A DNA stretch of 64,000 nucleotides, from assembly GCA_963758025.1 (NCBI GenBank), contig CAVWUA010000031.1, forward strand, positions 1 to 64,000, in the 5' to 3' direction. This stretch comes from CAVWUA01 sp963758025. GTDB taxonomy: Bacteria; Planctomycetota; Planctomycetia; Isosphaerales; Isosphaeraceae. The position numbers and the translations under genes were made by a program. Shown here piece after piece: positions 1-9,683 of the stretch; the stretch's first letter is position 1, and each line of letters starts with the position of its first letter. Below the pieces are notes generated by a model. It was given only the letters and a program-made list of their open reading frames with translations, was not told where the DNA came from and searched no databases.

Positions 1-48
1 CCGTGTACGGTTAACCCCGTACCGAGGGTTCGAATCCCTCCCTCTCCG
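1..48 (+). tRNA. tRNA-Ser, 3' part (5' end outside window)
   Basis: The sequence shows a long variable arm (GTACGG / CCGTAC), a T arm with GAGGG-TTCGAAT-CCCTC, and an acceptor strand CCTCTCC followed by discriminator G. A long variable arm with discriminator G points to serine rather than leucine. The anticodon lies before the window, so the isoacceptor is unknown. No CCA is encoded. Confidence 0.85.
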
Positions 49-60
49 TTCTCGAGGAAG

Positions 61-88
61 CGGTCGGCGTCATTCGCCGACCGTTTTT
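61..88 (+). terminator. Rho-independent terminator of the tRNA-Ser gene
   Basis: A perfect 9-bp stem CGGTCGGCG / CGCCGACCG encloses the loop TCATT and is followed directly by TTTTT. It begins 12 bases after the tRNA end. Confidence 0.9.
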
Positions 89-364
89 CGTTTATAGTCG
101 ATCTCTCGGCAAGGATTCGGTAGGACCGATTCGGTGAAGCGTACTTACTCTTAAGAACCACGATCCTCCGAATGTACGACGGCCCTAATCGCGTCGTGGA
201 GCCGAACCTGACGCAGAGGGGTCGTGTCGGGTCCGGTGGTCAGTAAGGAAAAAGGCCGCCGGACGGCTCGCGTGAGGAGCCGCCCGGCGGCCGGGGTGGA
301 TCGAAAGTGGTTCGGCTCGGAACTGGCTCAAAGAGGAGAGGGCGACTCTGGCCAGCGCGGGAAA
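89..364. other. Intergenic, no convincing gene
   Basis: No reading frame here has family-like features. The only clear structure is the minus-strand terminator at 249-292. Together with 515-903, which also shows nothing I recognise, this is the longest gene-poor stretch of the window. Confidence 0.5.
249..292 (-). terminator. Rho-independent terminator on the minus strand
   Basis: Two stacked perfect stems form: a 9-bp outer stem (254-262 with 284-292) and a 6-bp inner stem (264-269 with 277-282). On the minus strand they are followed by TTTTT (249-253). It lies more than 600 bases past the nearest recognised minus-strand gene, so it implies a separate short transcript. Confidence 0.75.
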
Positions 365-514
365 TCAGCCGCGATCGCTGCTAGCACTCGTGCGAGAGTC
401 GCTCTGGCTGCGACCGCCCCGCGACGAGTTGGCGTAAACGGAGGTCAGGATGCCCAGCAAGGCGGAGCGACGCCCGGATCGTGAGGTTCCTCCCCCACGC
501 CGAGTTCTCGCCAT
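365..514 (-). CDS. Possible small basic protein of 49 aa, unrecognised
   Basis: I do not recognise this frame. It is considered only because a strong minus-strand terminator lies about 70 bases past its stop and something must be transcribed into it. The N-terminal part is Arg/Gly-rich, followed by a short hydrophobic stretch LLGILTSVYA and a Ser/Arg/Asp-rich tail ending in SASSDRG. A TTG start at 460 would give a 31-aa peptide beginning at the hydrophobic part. It may equally be non-coding. Confidence 0.2.
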   Translation of the reverse strand: MARTRRGGGTSRSGRRSALLGILTSVYANSSRGGRSQSDSRTSASSDRG

Positions 515-903
515 TGCGGCACCCGCCCACTCGTAACCACTGTGCAAGGGGGCATTCTTCCGGGAATTGGCCACGCTCATCGAGTCAAGAACTCCCAAAG
601 AGGTCGGGCGGGTCGCGGACTTCGCGATTCCGCCACTCCCATCCCTGGCGTCGAGAGACACCCATCTATCGTCGGCAACGGCACTTCGTCGCGCCGCCAC
701 CTTGCGATCCGCGGTGTCACACCACCGCGAGGGACTCCACGAGTAAGTCGTCTCTGATCGGGATCACACCCGAAAACGCTCACCACCGCCAATTGATTTG
801 TGTCCCCTTCCCATCGGTCGGAACCGGCCCGAAGCATCAACCGAACTTGGCGAAGTCTTGGACCGAGAGAGACAGAGATGACCGGAAGACAATTCCCCGT
901 GTT

Positions 904-2178
904 TCATCGGTCTTCATGTGTTGCGACGATCGGTAGGGGTTTAGAATCATATCCTCTAGCGACCGATTTGCCAAGGGTGATTCCCAGCACGAAAATCATG
1001 AAGTTTTCGTGATGGTCGACGACTCCGAGTGGCGTTTCGCCCCGACCAACGGCAGTCTCCACGGCGGGAGGAGGTACGGCCTGTTTCGCGGGAGGTTTCG
1101 CGCCACTGAGCAAGGCCAGCAAGAGCATGACCGTGCTGATCCCGTTGAACGTGGCGTGAAGCGCGATCGGGGCCGCCAGGTGACCGGTGCGACGGTACAG
1201 CTCCCCCAGGCCGAACGAGAGCAAGAACAACGGGATCGGCGCGGGCCATTGCGGGAAATGGACCCCCGCGAACGCCATGGATGCAATCAGGTTCGGTATG
1301 TGTACGGACAGAAGACCCCGCCGCGATGAAGATTCCGGCTCGGCCGTTTCCGAGATCGGCGCGAGGGGCGCCTGATAGGCTGGCCAGGCCGCGTTATCAC
1401 CCGGCAATTCGCCGCTGTTCACGATCTCGATCTTCGAATCCGGGACGGCGTCGAGCGAGTCGGCGAGGCCGGTCTTCCTGTCCGCGCTGGTCGGCGTCCA
1501 GACGCGCCAGAGCCATCCCAGAAGAATGCCGCGAAAGAACATCTCCTCGGCGACTGGGGCCAGCACGACCGCCGAAAGTAGGGCCAGGATGGCCACCGGG
1601 ACGTTCAAATGTTCGAGGAGGGCCTCTTCCAGCGGATGCGAGTTCGTCGGAACGAAAAGCGTCAACAACAGCATGATCCCGTAACAAACCGGCGCGAGCA
1701 GCAGACATGCGATGATGCCCCGTCCGATGTTGAGTCGCGTATTCTCACGGACCAACCCAAGATCGGCCGGAGTCGCGCCGGAAAGTCGCCGGAGCACAAG
1801 CGGCATCAAGGGGATCAAGGCCACGTTGATCACGGAGACCAGAACGATCTGAATCGTGGGGGACAGAGGTTCGGGTTTAACCGGCTTCGTCGCGGTCGCG
1901 GGTGTTGGCTTCTTGGCGGGAGGTGTCTCCCCTCTCCGGTTCAGGTACAGAACCGGCAGGACGCTCAGGTTCAGAATAATCCAGAGGAGGATGATGGCCG
2001 CGATGGACAGCGGTCCCCAGGGGACGGACCGTTTCTTGACGACCGGCAGCAAAGGCAAACCCGAGAATAGGCGGCTGATCGCCCAGGTCCAGGCCGAGAT
2101 CATCGCCGTGAGCACGACCATCACGACCAGACCGGCGAGAAAGGCATAGGGGCTTGGCGGCAGTCCGGCGCGGGGCAT
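904..2178 (-). CDS. CPBP-family (CAAX-type) intramembrane metalloprotease
   Basis: This is a multi-pass membrane protein with the Abi/CPBP core. The first motif is AEEMFFRGILLGWLWR (EExxxR, near residue 210). A second conserved part has FAGVHFPQW, and a third is HATFNG. In the family these Glu and His residues bind metal and hydrolyse peptide bonds within the membrane. About eight hydrophobic segments are visible, two in the first 80 residues. A Pro/Glu-rich loop of about 60 residues separates the first two core motifs. The last 60 residues (after LLSGAK) are not family-like. The gene diverges from tyrS with 162 bases between. The substrate is unknown. Confidence 0.8.
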   Translation of the reverse strand: MPRAGLPPSPYAFLAGLVVMVVLTAMISAWTWAISRLFSGLPLLPVVKKRSVPWGPLSIAAIILLWIILNLSVLPVLYLNRRGETPPAKKPTPATATKPVKPEPLSPTIQIVLVSVINVALIPLMPLVLRRLSGATPADLGLVRENTRLNIGRGIIACLLLAPVCYGIMLLLTLFVPTNSHPLEEALLEHLNVPVAILALLSAVVLAPVAEEMFFRGILLGWLWRVWTPTSADRKTGLADSLDAVPDSKIEIVNSGELPGDNAAWPAYQAPLAPISETAEPESSSRRGLLSVHIPNLIASMAFAGVHFPQWPAPIPLFLLSFGLGELYRRTGHLAAPIALHATFNGISTVMLLLALLSGAKPPAKQAVPPPAVETAVGRGETPLGVVDHHENFMIFVLGITLGKSVARGYDSKPLPIVATHEDR

Positions 2179-2340
2179 CGGGCGAAGTCTCCAGAAGGAT
2201 GCGTCTCGATCGAAAACGCAGGTTTTTCATCCTACGCTCTCCAGTCGTCGGGGGCCACCTTGCCCGGATGGGGCCTTCTGCCCTAGAATCGCCTCCTGCA
2301 CGTTGCCGGGTGAAATCGCGAGAGGGAGGTCCGACGGACC

Positions 2341-3559
2341 ATGCCGAATGCCGTTGAGCAGTTGACGATCCTTCGACGAGGGGTCGAGCAGATCGTTCCC
2401 GAACCGGAGTTTGTCAAGAAACTGGAGCGTTCCGTCGCCAACGGCACCCCCTTGCGCGTCAAGTACGGCATCGACCCGACTGGCATCGACGTCCATCTCG
2501 GCCACACGGTCCCGCTACGTAAGCTCCGCCAGTTCCAGGACCTTGGGCACACGGCCGTCATCATCATCGGCAATTACACGGCCCTCGTCGGCGACCCCTC
2601 CGGCCGCGACGAGACCCGCGCCACGCTGACCAAGGAGCAGGTCGAGAACAACGCGCAGGATTATCTTCGCCAGGTCGGCCGGATCATCGACCTCGACCGA
2701 GCCGAAGTCCACCATAACGGCGACTGGTTCTCCCGGTGGTCCTTCCTCGACGTTCTCGACCTCACGCGTCACATGACGCTTGGACAGATCTCCGCCCGGG
2801 AAGACTTCGCCAAGCGAATCAAGGAGCCAGAAGCCGGTCTATCTTCACGAATGCCTGTATCCGCTGATGCAAGGCTGGGATTCGGTCGAGATCAAGGCCG
2901 ACGTGGAGCTGGGGGGAACGGAGCAGCTATTCAGCCTGCTCGTCGCGCGCGACCTCCAGCAATCGCGGGGGCAGGAACCGCAGGTGGCGATGACGATGCC
3001 GATTCTGGTCGGCACCGACGGCACCCGCCGGATGGGCAAGAGCCTGGGCAATTACATCGGCGTCGCGGAACCGGCCGAAGCCCAGTTCGGCAAGGTGATG
3101 AGCATCCCCGACGAGCCGATGCGGCAGTACTTTACGCTCTTGACCGACCTCCCGATGGCCGAGGTCGATCGTCTGCTCGGGTCCGGAGGCAACCCCCGCG
3201 ACGCGAAGGAGATCCTCGGCAAGGCGATCGTCGCGCAGTATCACGGCACCGAGGCGGCGGAGAAGGCCGCCGAGGCGTTCCGCAAGCGGGCGCAGGGCGA
3301 GGACCCGGACGAGATCCCCGAGGTGCCGCTCGGTCGGGACCAGCTCGATGCCGAGGGGCGGATGCCGGCTCCTCGGCTGATCACGGCCCTGGGGCTGGAG
3401 TCGAGCACCTCGAACGCCCGCCGGGTGATCGAGCAGGGGGGGGTGACGATCGGGCCGGACCGGCAGCCGGTGGAAGACCCGAAAGGTCGGCTTCCAGTCG
3501 GAGACGGGTTGATCGTCCGCGTCGGCAAGCGCAAGATCGCGCGGGTGCGGCTGGTCTGA
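2341..3559 (+). CDS. tyrS: Tyrosyl-tRNA synthetase (one frameshift)
   Basis: The enzyme charges tRNA-Tyr with tyrosine in the cytoplasm. The class I signatures are YGIDPTGIDVHLGH (HIGH variant, residues 42-55) and MGKSLGN (KMSKS variant); an S4 RNA-binding domain closes the protein (SNARRVIEQGGVTIGP). The reading frame changes at 2825-2829 (GAGCCAG): removing one C gives KEQKPVYLHECLYP, the expected continuation. The total of about 405 aa is normal for the TyrZ-like type. One extra base in an essential gene argues for a sequencing error. The next gene starts 35 bases downstream. Confidence 0.93.
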
Positions 3560-3594
3560 ACCGCTTTTACACGAGAGAGAGCCCGGGAACCCTC

Positions 3595-4667
3595 ATGGCA
3601 AAGCACGGATTCGGCCTCATCGGCTGCGGAATGATCGCGGAGTTTCACACCAAGGCGATCAACGAGATCGAGGGGGCCAGCGTCGTGGCCGCCTTCAGCC
3701 GCTCCGAGACAAACGGCGCGAAGATCGCCGAGATGGCCGGCGGGCGAGTGCACGGTCTACGACGACCTCGACCAGATGCTTGCCCATCCGGGGCTGGACG
3801 TCGTCTGCGTCTGCACGCCCAGCGGCGCCCACCAGGACCCGGCCGTGAAGGCGGCGCAGGCGGGCAAGCATGTCGTGGTCGAGAAGCCGCTGGAGATCAC
3901 CCTGGAGCGTTGCGACGCGATCATCCAGGCCTGTGACAAGGCCGGCGTCCGGCTCTGCACGATCTTCCCGTCGCGATTCACCCCGGCGAACCTCGACTTG
4001 AAGGCGGCGATCGACACCGGGCGGTTCGGCCGGCTCACCCTGGGCGATACCTACGTCAAGTGGTGGCGCACGCAGGAGTATTACGACTCCGGCGGCTGGC
4101 GAGGGACCTGGGACCTGGACGGCGGCGGGGCCTTGATGAACCAGGCGATCCACAACGTCGATCTGCTCTACTGGCTGATGGGGGACGTCGACTCCATCCA
4201 GGCGATGACCGCCACGCTGGCTCACGAGCGGATCGAGGTCGAGGATACCGCCGTGGCCTGCTTGCGGTTCCAGAACGGGGCCCTCGGCGTGATCGAGGCC
4301 GCCACGAGTGCCTATCCCGGCCTGCTGAAGCGGACGGAGATCCACGGCGACCGAGGCTCGGCCCGGGTCGAGCAGGACGACATCACGCTCTGGGACTTCC
4401 AGGAGAAGGTTCCGAGCGACGACGAGATCCTCGCCGCGATGGCCGGCCGCGCCGAACTTCAAGGCCGGCGCCAGCGACCCGAGAGGCATCACGCACATCG
4501 GCCACCGCGACCAGCTGACCGACTTCCTCCAGGCGATCGACGAGGGACGTCCGCCCTTGGTCGATGGCCGCGAGGGGCGGAAGTCGGTCGAGATCATCCG
4601 GGCGATCTACAAGTCCGCCCGCACGGGACAGGCGGTTTCTCTGCCGCTGACCGACGATACGATCTGA
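3595..4667 (+). CDS. Gfo/Idh/MocA-family NAD(P)-dependent oxidoreductase (two frameshifts)
   Basis: The N-terminal Rossmann fold is clear: GLIGCGMIAEFHTKA at residues 6-20, then VVCVCTPSGAHQDPAV and the catalytic-domain signature VVEKPLE with its invariant Lys. The C-terminal alpha/beta domain includes GGGALMNQAIHNVDLL. Two single-base insertions, near 3739-3748 and 4443-4452, break the frame; each continues correctly in the next frame, ending RTGQAVSLPLTDDTI. About 357 aa is normal. The family oxidises or reduces sugars or sugar derivatives; the substrate cannot be read from sequence. It lies between tyrS and the acyltransferase on the same strand. Confidence 0.88.
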
Positions 4668-4714
4668 ACGACGGTCACAAAAGGACGCCCAGGCAGGTCA
4701 AAGGAGTGACCTCG

Positions 4715-5688
4715 ATGAAGCGGAGCCGCAATCAGACGCTCGACTATCTGACCTACCTGGCCGTGCGCCTGGTAGTCGGGGTCGCCCAGGCGTTGTCGAT
4801 CGAGCAATCGTATGCCTTCGCCGATAGCCTGGCGGGGCTCCTGTACCGGGTGGACAAGCGGCATCGCCGGGTTGCGATGGAGAACCTCCGTCTGGCCTTC
4901 GGCGATCGGTACAACGAGGCCGAACGCGACCGGATCGTGCGCGGGGTGTACCGGCATTTCTGCCGGATGCTGATGGAGATGCTGCACATCCCCCGGAAGC
5001 TCCACCCGACCACCTGGCGCGAGCGGATCACGCTCGTCGGGCACGAGCGCGGTGCTGGACCGGCTCCTTCAGGGCGGCCCGCTCATCATGGTCACGGGCC
5101 ACTTCGGCAACTGGGAGATGGCCGGCTACCTGTTCGGCCTCTTCGGCTTCCCGCCGAACTCCGTCGCCCGCACGCTGGATAATCCCGTATCTCGATCGGT
5201 TCCTCCGCCAGTTCCGCGAGCGGACCGGGCAGAAGTTGATCCCCAAGAAGGGAGGATATGACGAGATGCTCGACGTTCTGCGGAACGGGGGCGTACTCTC
5301 CTTCCTCGCCGATCAGGATGCCGGCCAGCGCGGGATGTTCGTCGATTTCTTCGGCCGCCCCGCCTCGACCCACAAGGCCATCGCCCTGCTCGCCATCGAG
5401 CACCAGGCCCCGGTCGTCGTCGGCTACGCGCGCCGGATCGGCCCCGGATTCCGTTACGAGGTCGGGTGTACCTCCCTCATCGAGCCGGACCAGTGGACCG
5501 GGACCGCCGAGGATGCCCGCCTGCTGACCCAGTGCTACACCACCGCTCTCGAAGAGATCATCCGGCGTGACCCGGATCAATATCTCTGGCTCCACCGCCG
5601 CTGGAAACACCAGCCAAAGCCCCGGAAGACGAGGCATATCGCCCCAGAGGCCACAGAGAGCCCAGAGAGAATACAGAGTCATTCCTGA
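4715..5688 (+). CDS. Lysophospholipid/lipid A acyltransferase, LpxL/HtrB family (two frameshifts)
   Basis: The start follows AAGGAG at 4701. The protein begins with a hydrophobic segment (YLAVRLVVGVAQAL) and contains the catalytic HFGNWE motif, then an LIPKKGG region and FLADQDAG near the acceptor site. In this family such proteins transfer a second acyl chain to lipid A at the inner membrane. Two one-base insertions (near 5049-5054 and in CCC at about 5184) break the frame, and the protein resumes correctly as AVLDRLLQGG and PYLDRFLRQF. The last 15-18 residues are encoded inside an inverted repeat and are probably not native. Confidence 0.85.
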
Positions 5689-5723
5689 TCTCTCCGGGGT
5701 CTCGACTCTCTGTGCCCTCTGTG
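5643..5723. repeat. Imperfect inverted repeat (CACAGAG/CTCTGTG type)
   Basis: Arms 5643-5660 and 5706-5723 are complementary at 16 of 18 positions (CCACAGAGAG against CTCTCTGTGC). The element lies between two convergent genes and contains the stop codon of the acyltransferase. Purine-rich repeats of this kind are scattered in large bacterial genomes; it may also act as a bidirectional terminator. Confidence 0.7.
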
Positions 5724-5738
5724 CTCGCTCGCTCTGGT

Positions 5739-6821
5739 TCAGGGTTTGGTCGCGGAGAACTCCTGGCTCGGGCCGTCCTCGCCGATCTGAACCGTGAAGC
5801 TCTTGCCGCCGGGCGCGACGTGGACGTGGATGAACTGCCCTCCCTCGGGGTCTTTGTTGGCGATCAGTTCAGGGTCGGTATTCTCCTCGGGGCCGGTCGC
5901 CTGGTTCTTGTGGAGCTGGTAGCTAGCCTGGATCGAGGAGATCGACTTCAGAAGTTGAACCGTCTCTGGCGAGCCTCCCTTCCTCGGGCCGTTGTTCATG
6001 ATAGCGACGGTCGGCTGGATCGTGCGGACGAGCGTGGGATGATTCGACGAGTCCAGTCCGTGATGCGTCACCTGATACAGATCCACGGGGCCGATCAGGT
6101 TGCGCGGGCAGACAAGCTGTCGCTCGATGTTCCAGGTCAAGTCGCCGCAGTCGAGGAAGGTGAAATCCCCGTATTCGAACAGGAAGGCCAGGCTGCGGGC
6201 ATTATCCGATCGATCCTCCGGCTTGTCCGCCGGCGCGTCCTTGCAGAGAGGGTTTTCCGCGGGCGTCCCCCCGGGATAGCGAGCCGATGCATCGAGAACC
6301 TTGCCGCCGGAGGCAAGCACCACGACCTTGACGCCATCCGGCAACTCGAATGTGTTGCCCGCTTCGAGAGTCGTTCGGTTCTCTCCCGCGATCTTGCGAT
6401 ACGCTTTCCCCAGCGGATCATCCGGGGCGGGACCATCCGGGTAGCGAGCCTTGTCCCCCTCCGGAGCGTTCGGGTCAGGCAAACCACGATCCCAGAAGCG
6501 GCCGATCCGCACGCGCTTCGAGAGGCCCTCGATGCCTCCGAAGTGGTCGCGATGCCAGTGCGTCGTCACGAGATGGTTGATCTGGTCGAGTCCGGCGACG
6601 TCCTTCAACACATGGACGATCCGCTCGGGGTCGCGATCCTCGAAGCCAGCCCAACCCGTGTCGATCAGAATGGATTCGTGCTCGGGGGTGACGATGAGGG
6701 TGGCCGCGCCTCCCATCACGTCAATGAAATAAATATCGAGCCCTTGCTCTGGTGCGCTGGCCCCGCACAGGCCCACGACAACGAGCGCGGCCAAGACCAA
6801 CCGTTGGAGAGGCAATCGCAT
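5739..6821 (-). CDS. Secreted MBL-fold metallohydrolase (ComEC/Rec2 C-domain-like)
   Basis: A signal peptide (about residues 1-23, LVLAALVVVGLCGASA) precedes a metallo-beta-lactamase fold. The metal-binding motif THWHRDHFGG is intact, and later ligands appear as FLDCGD and VTHHGLDSSNHP. The opening GLDIYFIDVMGGAATLIVTP matches the stand-alone ComEC-like hydrolases that are common in planctomycetes. The full length of 360 aa is unbroken. Its substrate is unknown. It follows the DUF1464 gene with about 60 bases between, and converges on the acyltransferase gene. Confidence 0.85.
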   Translation of the reverse strand: MRLPLQRLVLAALVVVGLCGASAPEQGLDIYFIDVMGGAATLIVTPEHESILIDTGWAGFEDRDPERIVHVLKDVAGLDQINHLVTTHWHRDHFGGIEGLSKRVRIGRFWDRGLPDPNAPEGDKARYPDGPAPDDPLGKAYRKIAGENRTTLEAGNTFELPDGVKVVVLASGGKVLDASARYPGGTPAENPLCKDAPADKPEDRSDNARSLAFLFEYGDFTFLDCGDLTWNIERQLVCPRNLIGPVDLYQVTHHGLDSSNHPTLVRTIQPTVAIMNNGPRKGGSPETVQLLKSISSIQASYQLHKNQATGPEENTDPELIANKDPEGGQFIHVHVAPGGKSFTVQIGEDGPSQEFSATKP

Positions 6822-6882
6822 GGAAATCGGCTCCGTATCGTGTTGAAGGAACGGCCCCGGCGTCTCGGGACAATCCCAACGC

Positions 6883-7888
6883 TCAGCGGGGCCGGACCCG
6901 GATTCCGTCCCAGATTGTCCCCGATGCGTCTGCGAAGTGCAAGGGACTCGACCAGGTCGTTATGCCTTCCGCCGGCCAGTCCATCCGCCAGCAGCGCGGC
7001 CCCTTGAGCGGCATGTTTGACCCAAGCACCAGGCAAGGAGGGCAGGGGAGAGACCACGCCGAAGCGAGACAGAGACTCCCTCGTCATGTCCCCGATCTCG
7101 GGATCTCCCGCCCCCGCGCCCGAAAGGTAGATCCGCTCGAACGGAGTGATCGCCTGGAGCCCTGCGAGTTGCTTGATGAGCGACTCGCGGAATACATCCA
7201 GCCCGCCGGGGCCGAGGTCGGCCAGGCCGCCGTGAAACAGGTCGTCCTTGGCGAGGGGCGATAGTAGATACGCCACTTCGCCATCCCAGGCCCCTCCGCA
7301 GCGAAGCCCGATCGGACCTCGCGTGCCGGCCGAGGCATCCACCAACCTCCCGCCCTCCACGACCATGAGCGCCGTGAAGGCCGATCCCACTTCCACCACG
7401 GCGAATGTCGATTCCGCCAGCGGCTTCCCCGTGCTCTGGGCATGTTGATTCAAGGCGAGCGCAACGACGCTGACCTTATCGGCGGTTCCCATGTCCACGG
7501 TATTGAGCTTACGATATGCGGGGATCGTCGGCAGATGCACCCCGCCCGGCAAGAACAGAACAGGCAAGCCCGACGCGACCAGATCGCGAACCCAGCGTCG
7601 GAAGCCGATGACACCGACATCTTCTCCGCGGTCCTCGGCGCGGACGAGTGACATCAGGTCAATCTCCTCGTCTCGCACCCGCTCCGCGCGGACAAGCGGC
7701 AAACCGTATCCCGAAGGGCCGGCGATCAGGTCGAGCGGTTCCCAGCCGTGAAGCGTGGTACGCAAGCGATCCGGATCATCGCGGAGGGCCGAAGGCGTCA
7801 ACCGGGCCTGGTCGGCAACCGCACCATCGACCAGCAAGAGCAGGTCGAGACTACTGGTTCCCGGGTCGGTGCCAACGACACGAGGCAT
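6883..7888 (-). CDS. DUF1464-type ASKHA-fold protein, probably tied to H4MPT C1 metabolism (one frameshift)
   Basis: The start PRVVGTDPGTSSLDLLLL and the segment PAYRKLNTVDMGTADKVSV match my recollection of the DUF1464 family, which has an acetate-kinase/Hsp70-like fold and no settled function. The gene starts 13 bases after mtdB-like and lies two genes after fae, so it shares their transcript. Read straight, the ORF runs on into the next gene. One extra base near 6937-6943 instead gives LRRASGTIWDGIRVRPR and a stop at 6883, which removes the overlap. I therefore prefer the shorter, frameshift-corrected end. Confidence 0.7.
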
Positions 7889-7901
7889 GTGAGAGGGACC
7901 A

Positions 7902-8768
7902 TCAGCTCAGGGAGCGGCCGAGATCGAGAATCGCTTCGGCGTCGAAAATCCGGTCGTTGGCCACAAACAGCTCTTGAACGGCTTTCCTGTGGATCTTCAT
8001 CTTCGTACCGCCAACGCCCAGGGCACCCCAGACGCGAAACCCGTCTCGCTCGGTGCCTCGGTCCGTCGCTTCGATCCCCTCGATTCCCAGGGGAGGGACC
8101 GCGTTCAGGTCGATGGCAATCCTCAGATCGGGGAGCGACTGGCGGACCGACGCGGGGAGCAGGACCGCTCCGGCCGCGCCCGCCGAGACGACAAGCGAGA
8201 CTCCTTGCAAGCCTTCGGTCAATGCCTCGGGCGTGTCGGTGGTGAACGGAGTGACGACCTTTCGGGTGGTCGCCTGAATCGGATCGGCAATCGACCTCGC
8301 GCGGTCGAGTCGGCGCGAGCCGACGGAGACCTCGGCCCCTTCTCTTGCCAGAAGCCGCGCCACGCGCTGGCCAACCGGGCCCGTGGCACCGAGAACCGCC
8401 ACGCGAACGCCATCGAGCGAGCCACCCGCTCCTTCGACCGCGGCGAGCACGGCCGCGGCGGCGGTCGTGTTGCAGCCGTTGGCGTCGAAGAGGACCGAGA
8501 CGCGGAACGGGCCGAAGAAGGTTTCCTTGACCGTGTCGAGGACGGACTCAGCCGCCGCGACGTCGGAACCTCCGACAAAGATCGCCGAGCGTTGCAGGTC
8601 CGCCGGACCTCTCGTGAACAAAGCGCCGTGGACCAGGCCGCGCACCGTTTCCGGCGTCACGCCTCCATGCCGTAGCAGGTTCTCGACGCCTGCATCAATC
8701 GCGACAACGGCATCAAAGACGCTGGGCTGTGGATCGGTGTCGAGCTGGATCAGGATCGTGGGCTTCAT
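7902..8768 (-). CDS. mtdB: NAD(P)-dependent methylene-tetrahydromethanopterin dehydrogenase
   Basis: The protein would oxidise methylene-H4MPT to methenyl-H4MPT in the cytoplasm. The N-terminal half matches the family (TILIQLDTDPQPSVFDAV, then FDANGCNTTAAAAV). The dinucleotide fold follows with VAVLGATGPVGQRVARLLA (near residue 122) and VGSRRLDRA. The 288-aa length is normal. Placement next to fae supports the H4MPT rather than the folate pathway. Whether it is the MtdB or the MtdC subtype, and its cofactor preference, cannot be settled by eye. Confidence 0.85.
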   Translation of the reverse strand: MKPTILIQLDTDPQPSVFDAVVAIDAGVENLLRHGGVTPETVRGLVHGALFTRGPADLQRSAIFVGGSDVAAAESVLDTVKETFFGPFRVSVLFDANGCNTTAAAAVLAAVEGAGGSLDGVRVAVLGATGPVGQRVARLLAREGAEVSVGSRRLDRARSIADPIQATTRKVVTPFTTDTPEALTEGLQGVSLVVSAGAAGAVLLPASVRQSLPDLRIAIDLNAVPPLGIEGIEATDRGTERDGFRVWGALGVGGTKMKIHRKAVQELFVANDRIFDAEAILDLGRSLS

Positions 8769-8862
8769 CGTCTGGCTTCATTCGGGGCGAGGAGGCACGA
8801 CGCACCGAGGAATGGTGGATCACCAACCCATCGGCGCGTCGTCTCCGCGGATCTATAAAGGG

Positions 8863-9366
8863 TCAGGCGAAGGGATGCTTGGCGCTATCCTTGCCGGTAA
8901 TCACCTCATCGACGGAGGGCAATTGCTTCATGGCCCGCTGGATCGAGAGCTTGGTGGCTTCGTAATTGAAGTCGAGGATCTTCTTGTTGTCGTCGGCCTC
9001 GGGATGAATGAACACACCGCAAACGATCACGAGGTCCTCGGCCTGATCCTTGGGGATCGTGCCATCGGCGACGCAATCAGCGACGGCCTTGGCGACCGCG
9101 TACTGCGCCGGGCCGAACATCTGGACCGCCTGCTTCATGCCCTTGATCGTGACCTTGGTGATCAGGATCGTGGCGGGCTTGACCATCAGGTTCGGAGTGA
9201 GCACGGCCAGCAGGTTACTATGACCGGCGGACTGGTGGGCCAGGGCGGAGGCGAAGGCCGTCCCTACCGGACCATTCTTGTTGCCGATCAGGAGGTCGAT
9301 GTGGGCGATCTCGTTGCCCTCGCCCACCAGGGCTTCCCCGATGGACAGTGTCATGTCGGTGGCCAT
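8863..9366 (-). CDS. fae: Formaldehyde-activating enzyme
   Basis: Fae condenses formaldehyde with tetrahydromethanopterin to form methylene-H4MPT, the substrate of the next gene. The sequence is strongly family-like: GEALVGEGNEIAHIDLLIG carries the catalytic His at residue 22, followed by AVLTPNLMVKPATI, KQAVQMFGPAQYAVAKAV, VCGVFIHPEA and NYEATKLSIQRA. The 167-aa length is normal. It is the first gene of the C1 operon, with a good promoter about 105-135 bases upstream. Confidence 0.95.
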   Translation of the reverse strand: MATDMTLSIGEALVGEGNEIAHIDLLIGNKNGPVGTAFASALAHQSAGHSNLLAVLTPNLMVKPATILITKVTIKGMKQAVQMFGPAQYAVAKAVADCVADGTIPKDQAEDLVIVCGVFIHPEADDNKKILDFNYEATKLSIQRAMKQLPSVDEVITGKDSAKHPFA

Positions 9367-9472
9367 CGCGTGCGTCTCTTTCCAAAAGCGAGGGGAAGCG
9401 AACTAGGGATCGCGAGGTCCAGTCAGCCCCGACCCCTCGTCGTCGGCGCCTTCCGGACGTTATCGGCCTCGC

Positions 9473-9501
9473 ATCATAGACAGGCCCGTGGGCGATCGCA
9501 A
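9473..9501 (-). promoter_or_regulatory. Sigma-70-type promoter of fae
   Basis: On the minus strand TTGCGA is followed after 17 bases by TATGAT. The element sits in the divergent gap between fae and the 9.7-kb cupin gene and points towards fae, leaving a leader of about 100 nt. Confidence 0.5.
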
Positions 9502-9683
9502 CCCCCGGCCCCTCCGGTTCGTAGGCGGCGATTCTGGTTTTTTCCTTGCGTTCGCGCAGGCGGGGCTTTACAACCAAAGTCCCGTTGCGAAGGGAGCGCG
9601 AGGCTAGCTCCCGGTCCCCGACGGCGGGACGCGATGCGGATCCCCGTTCCCGAAGTGGTTTCGTCGCTTGGAGTTCCCGACGG

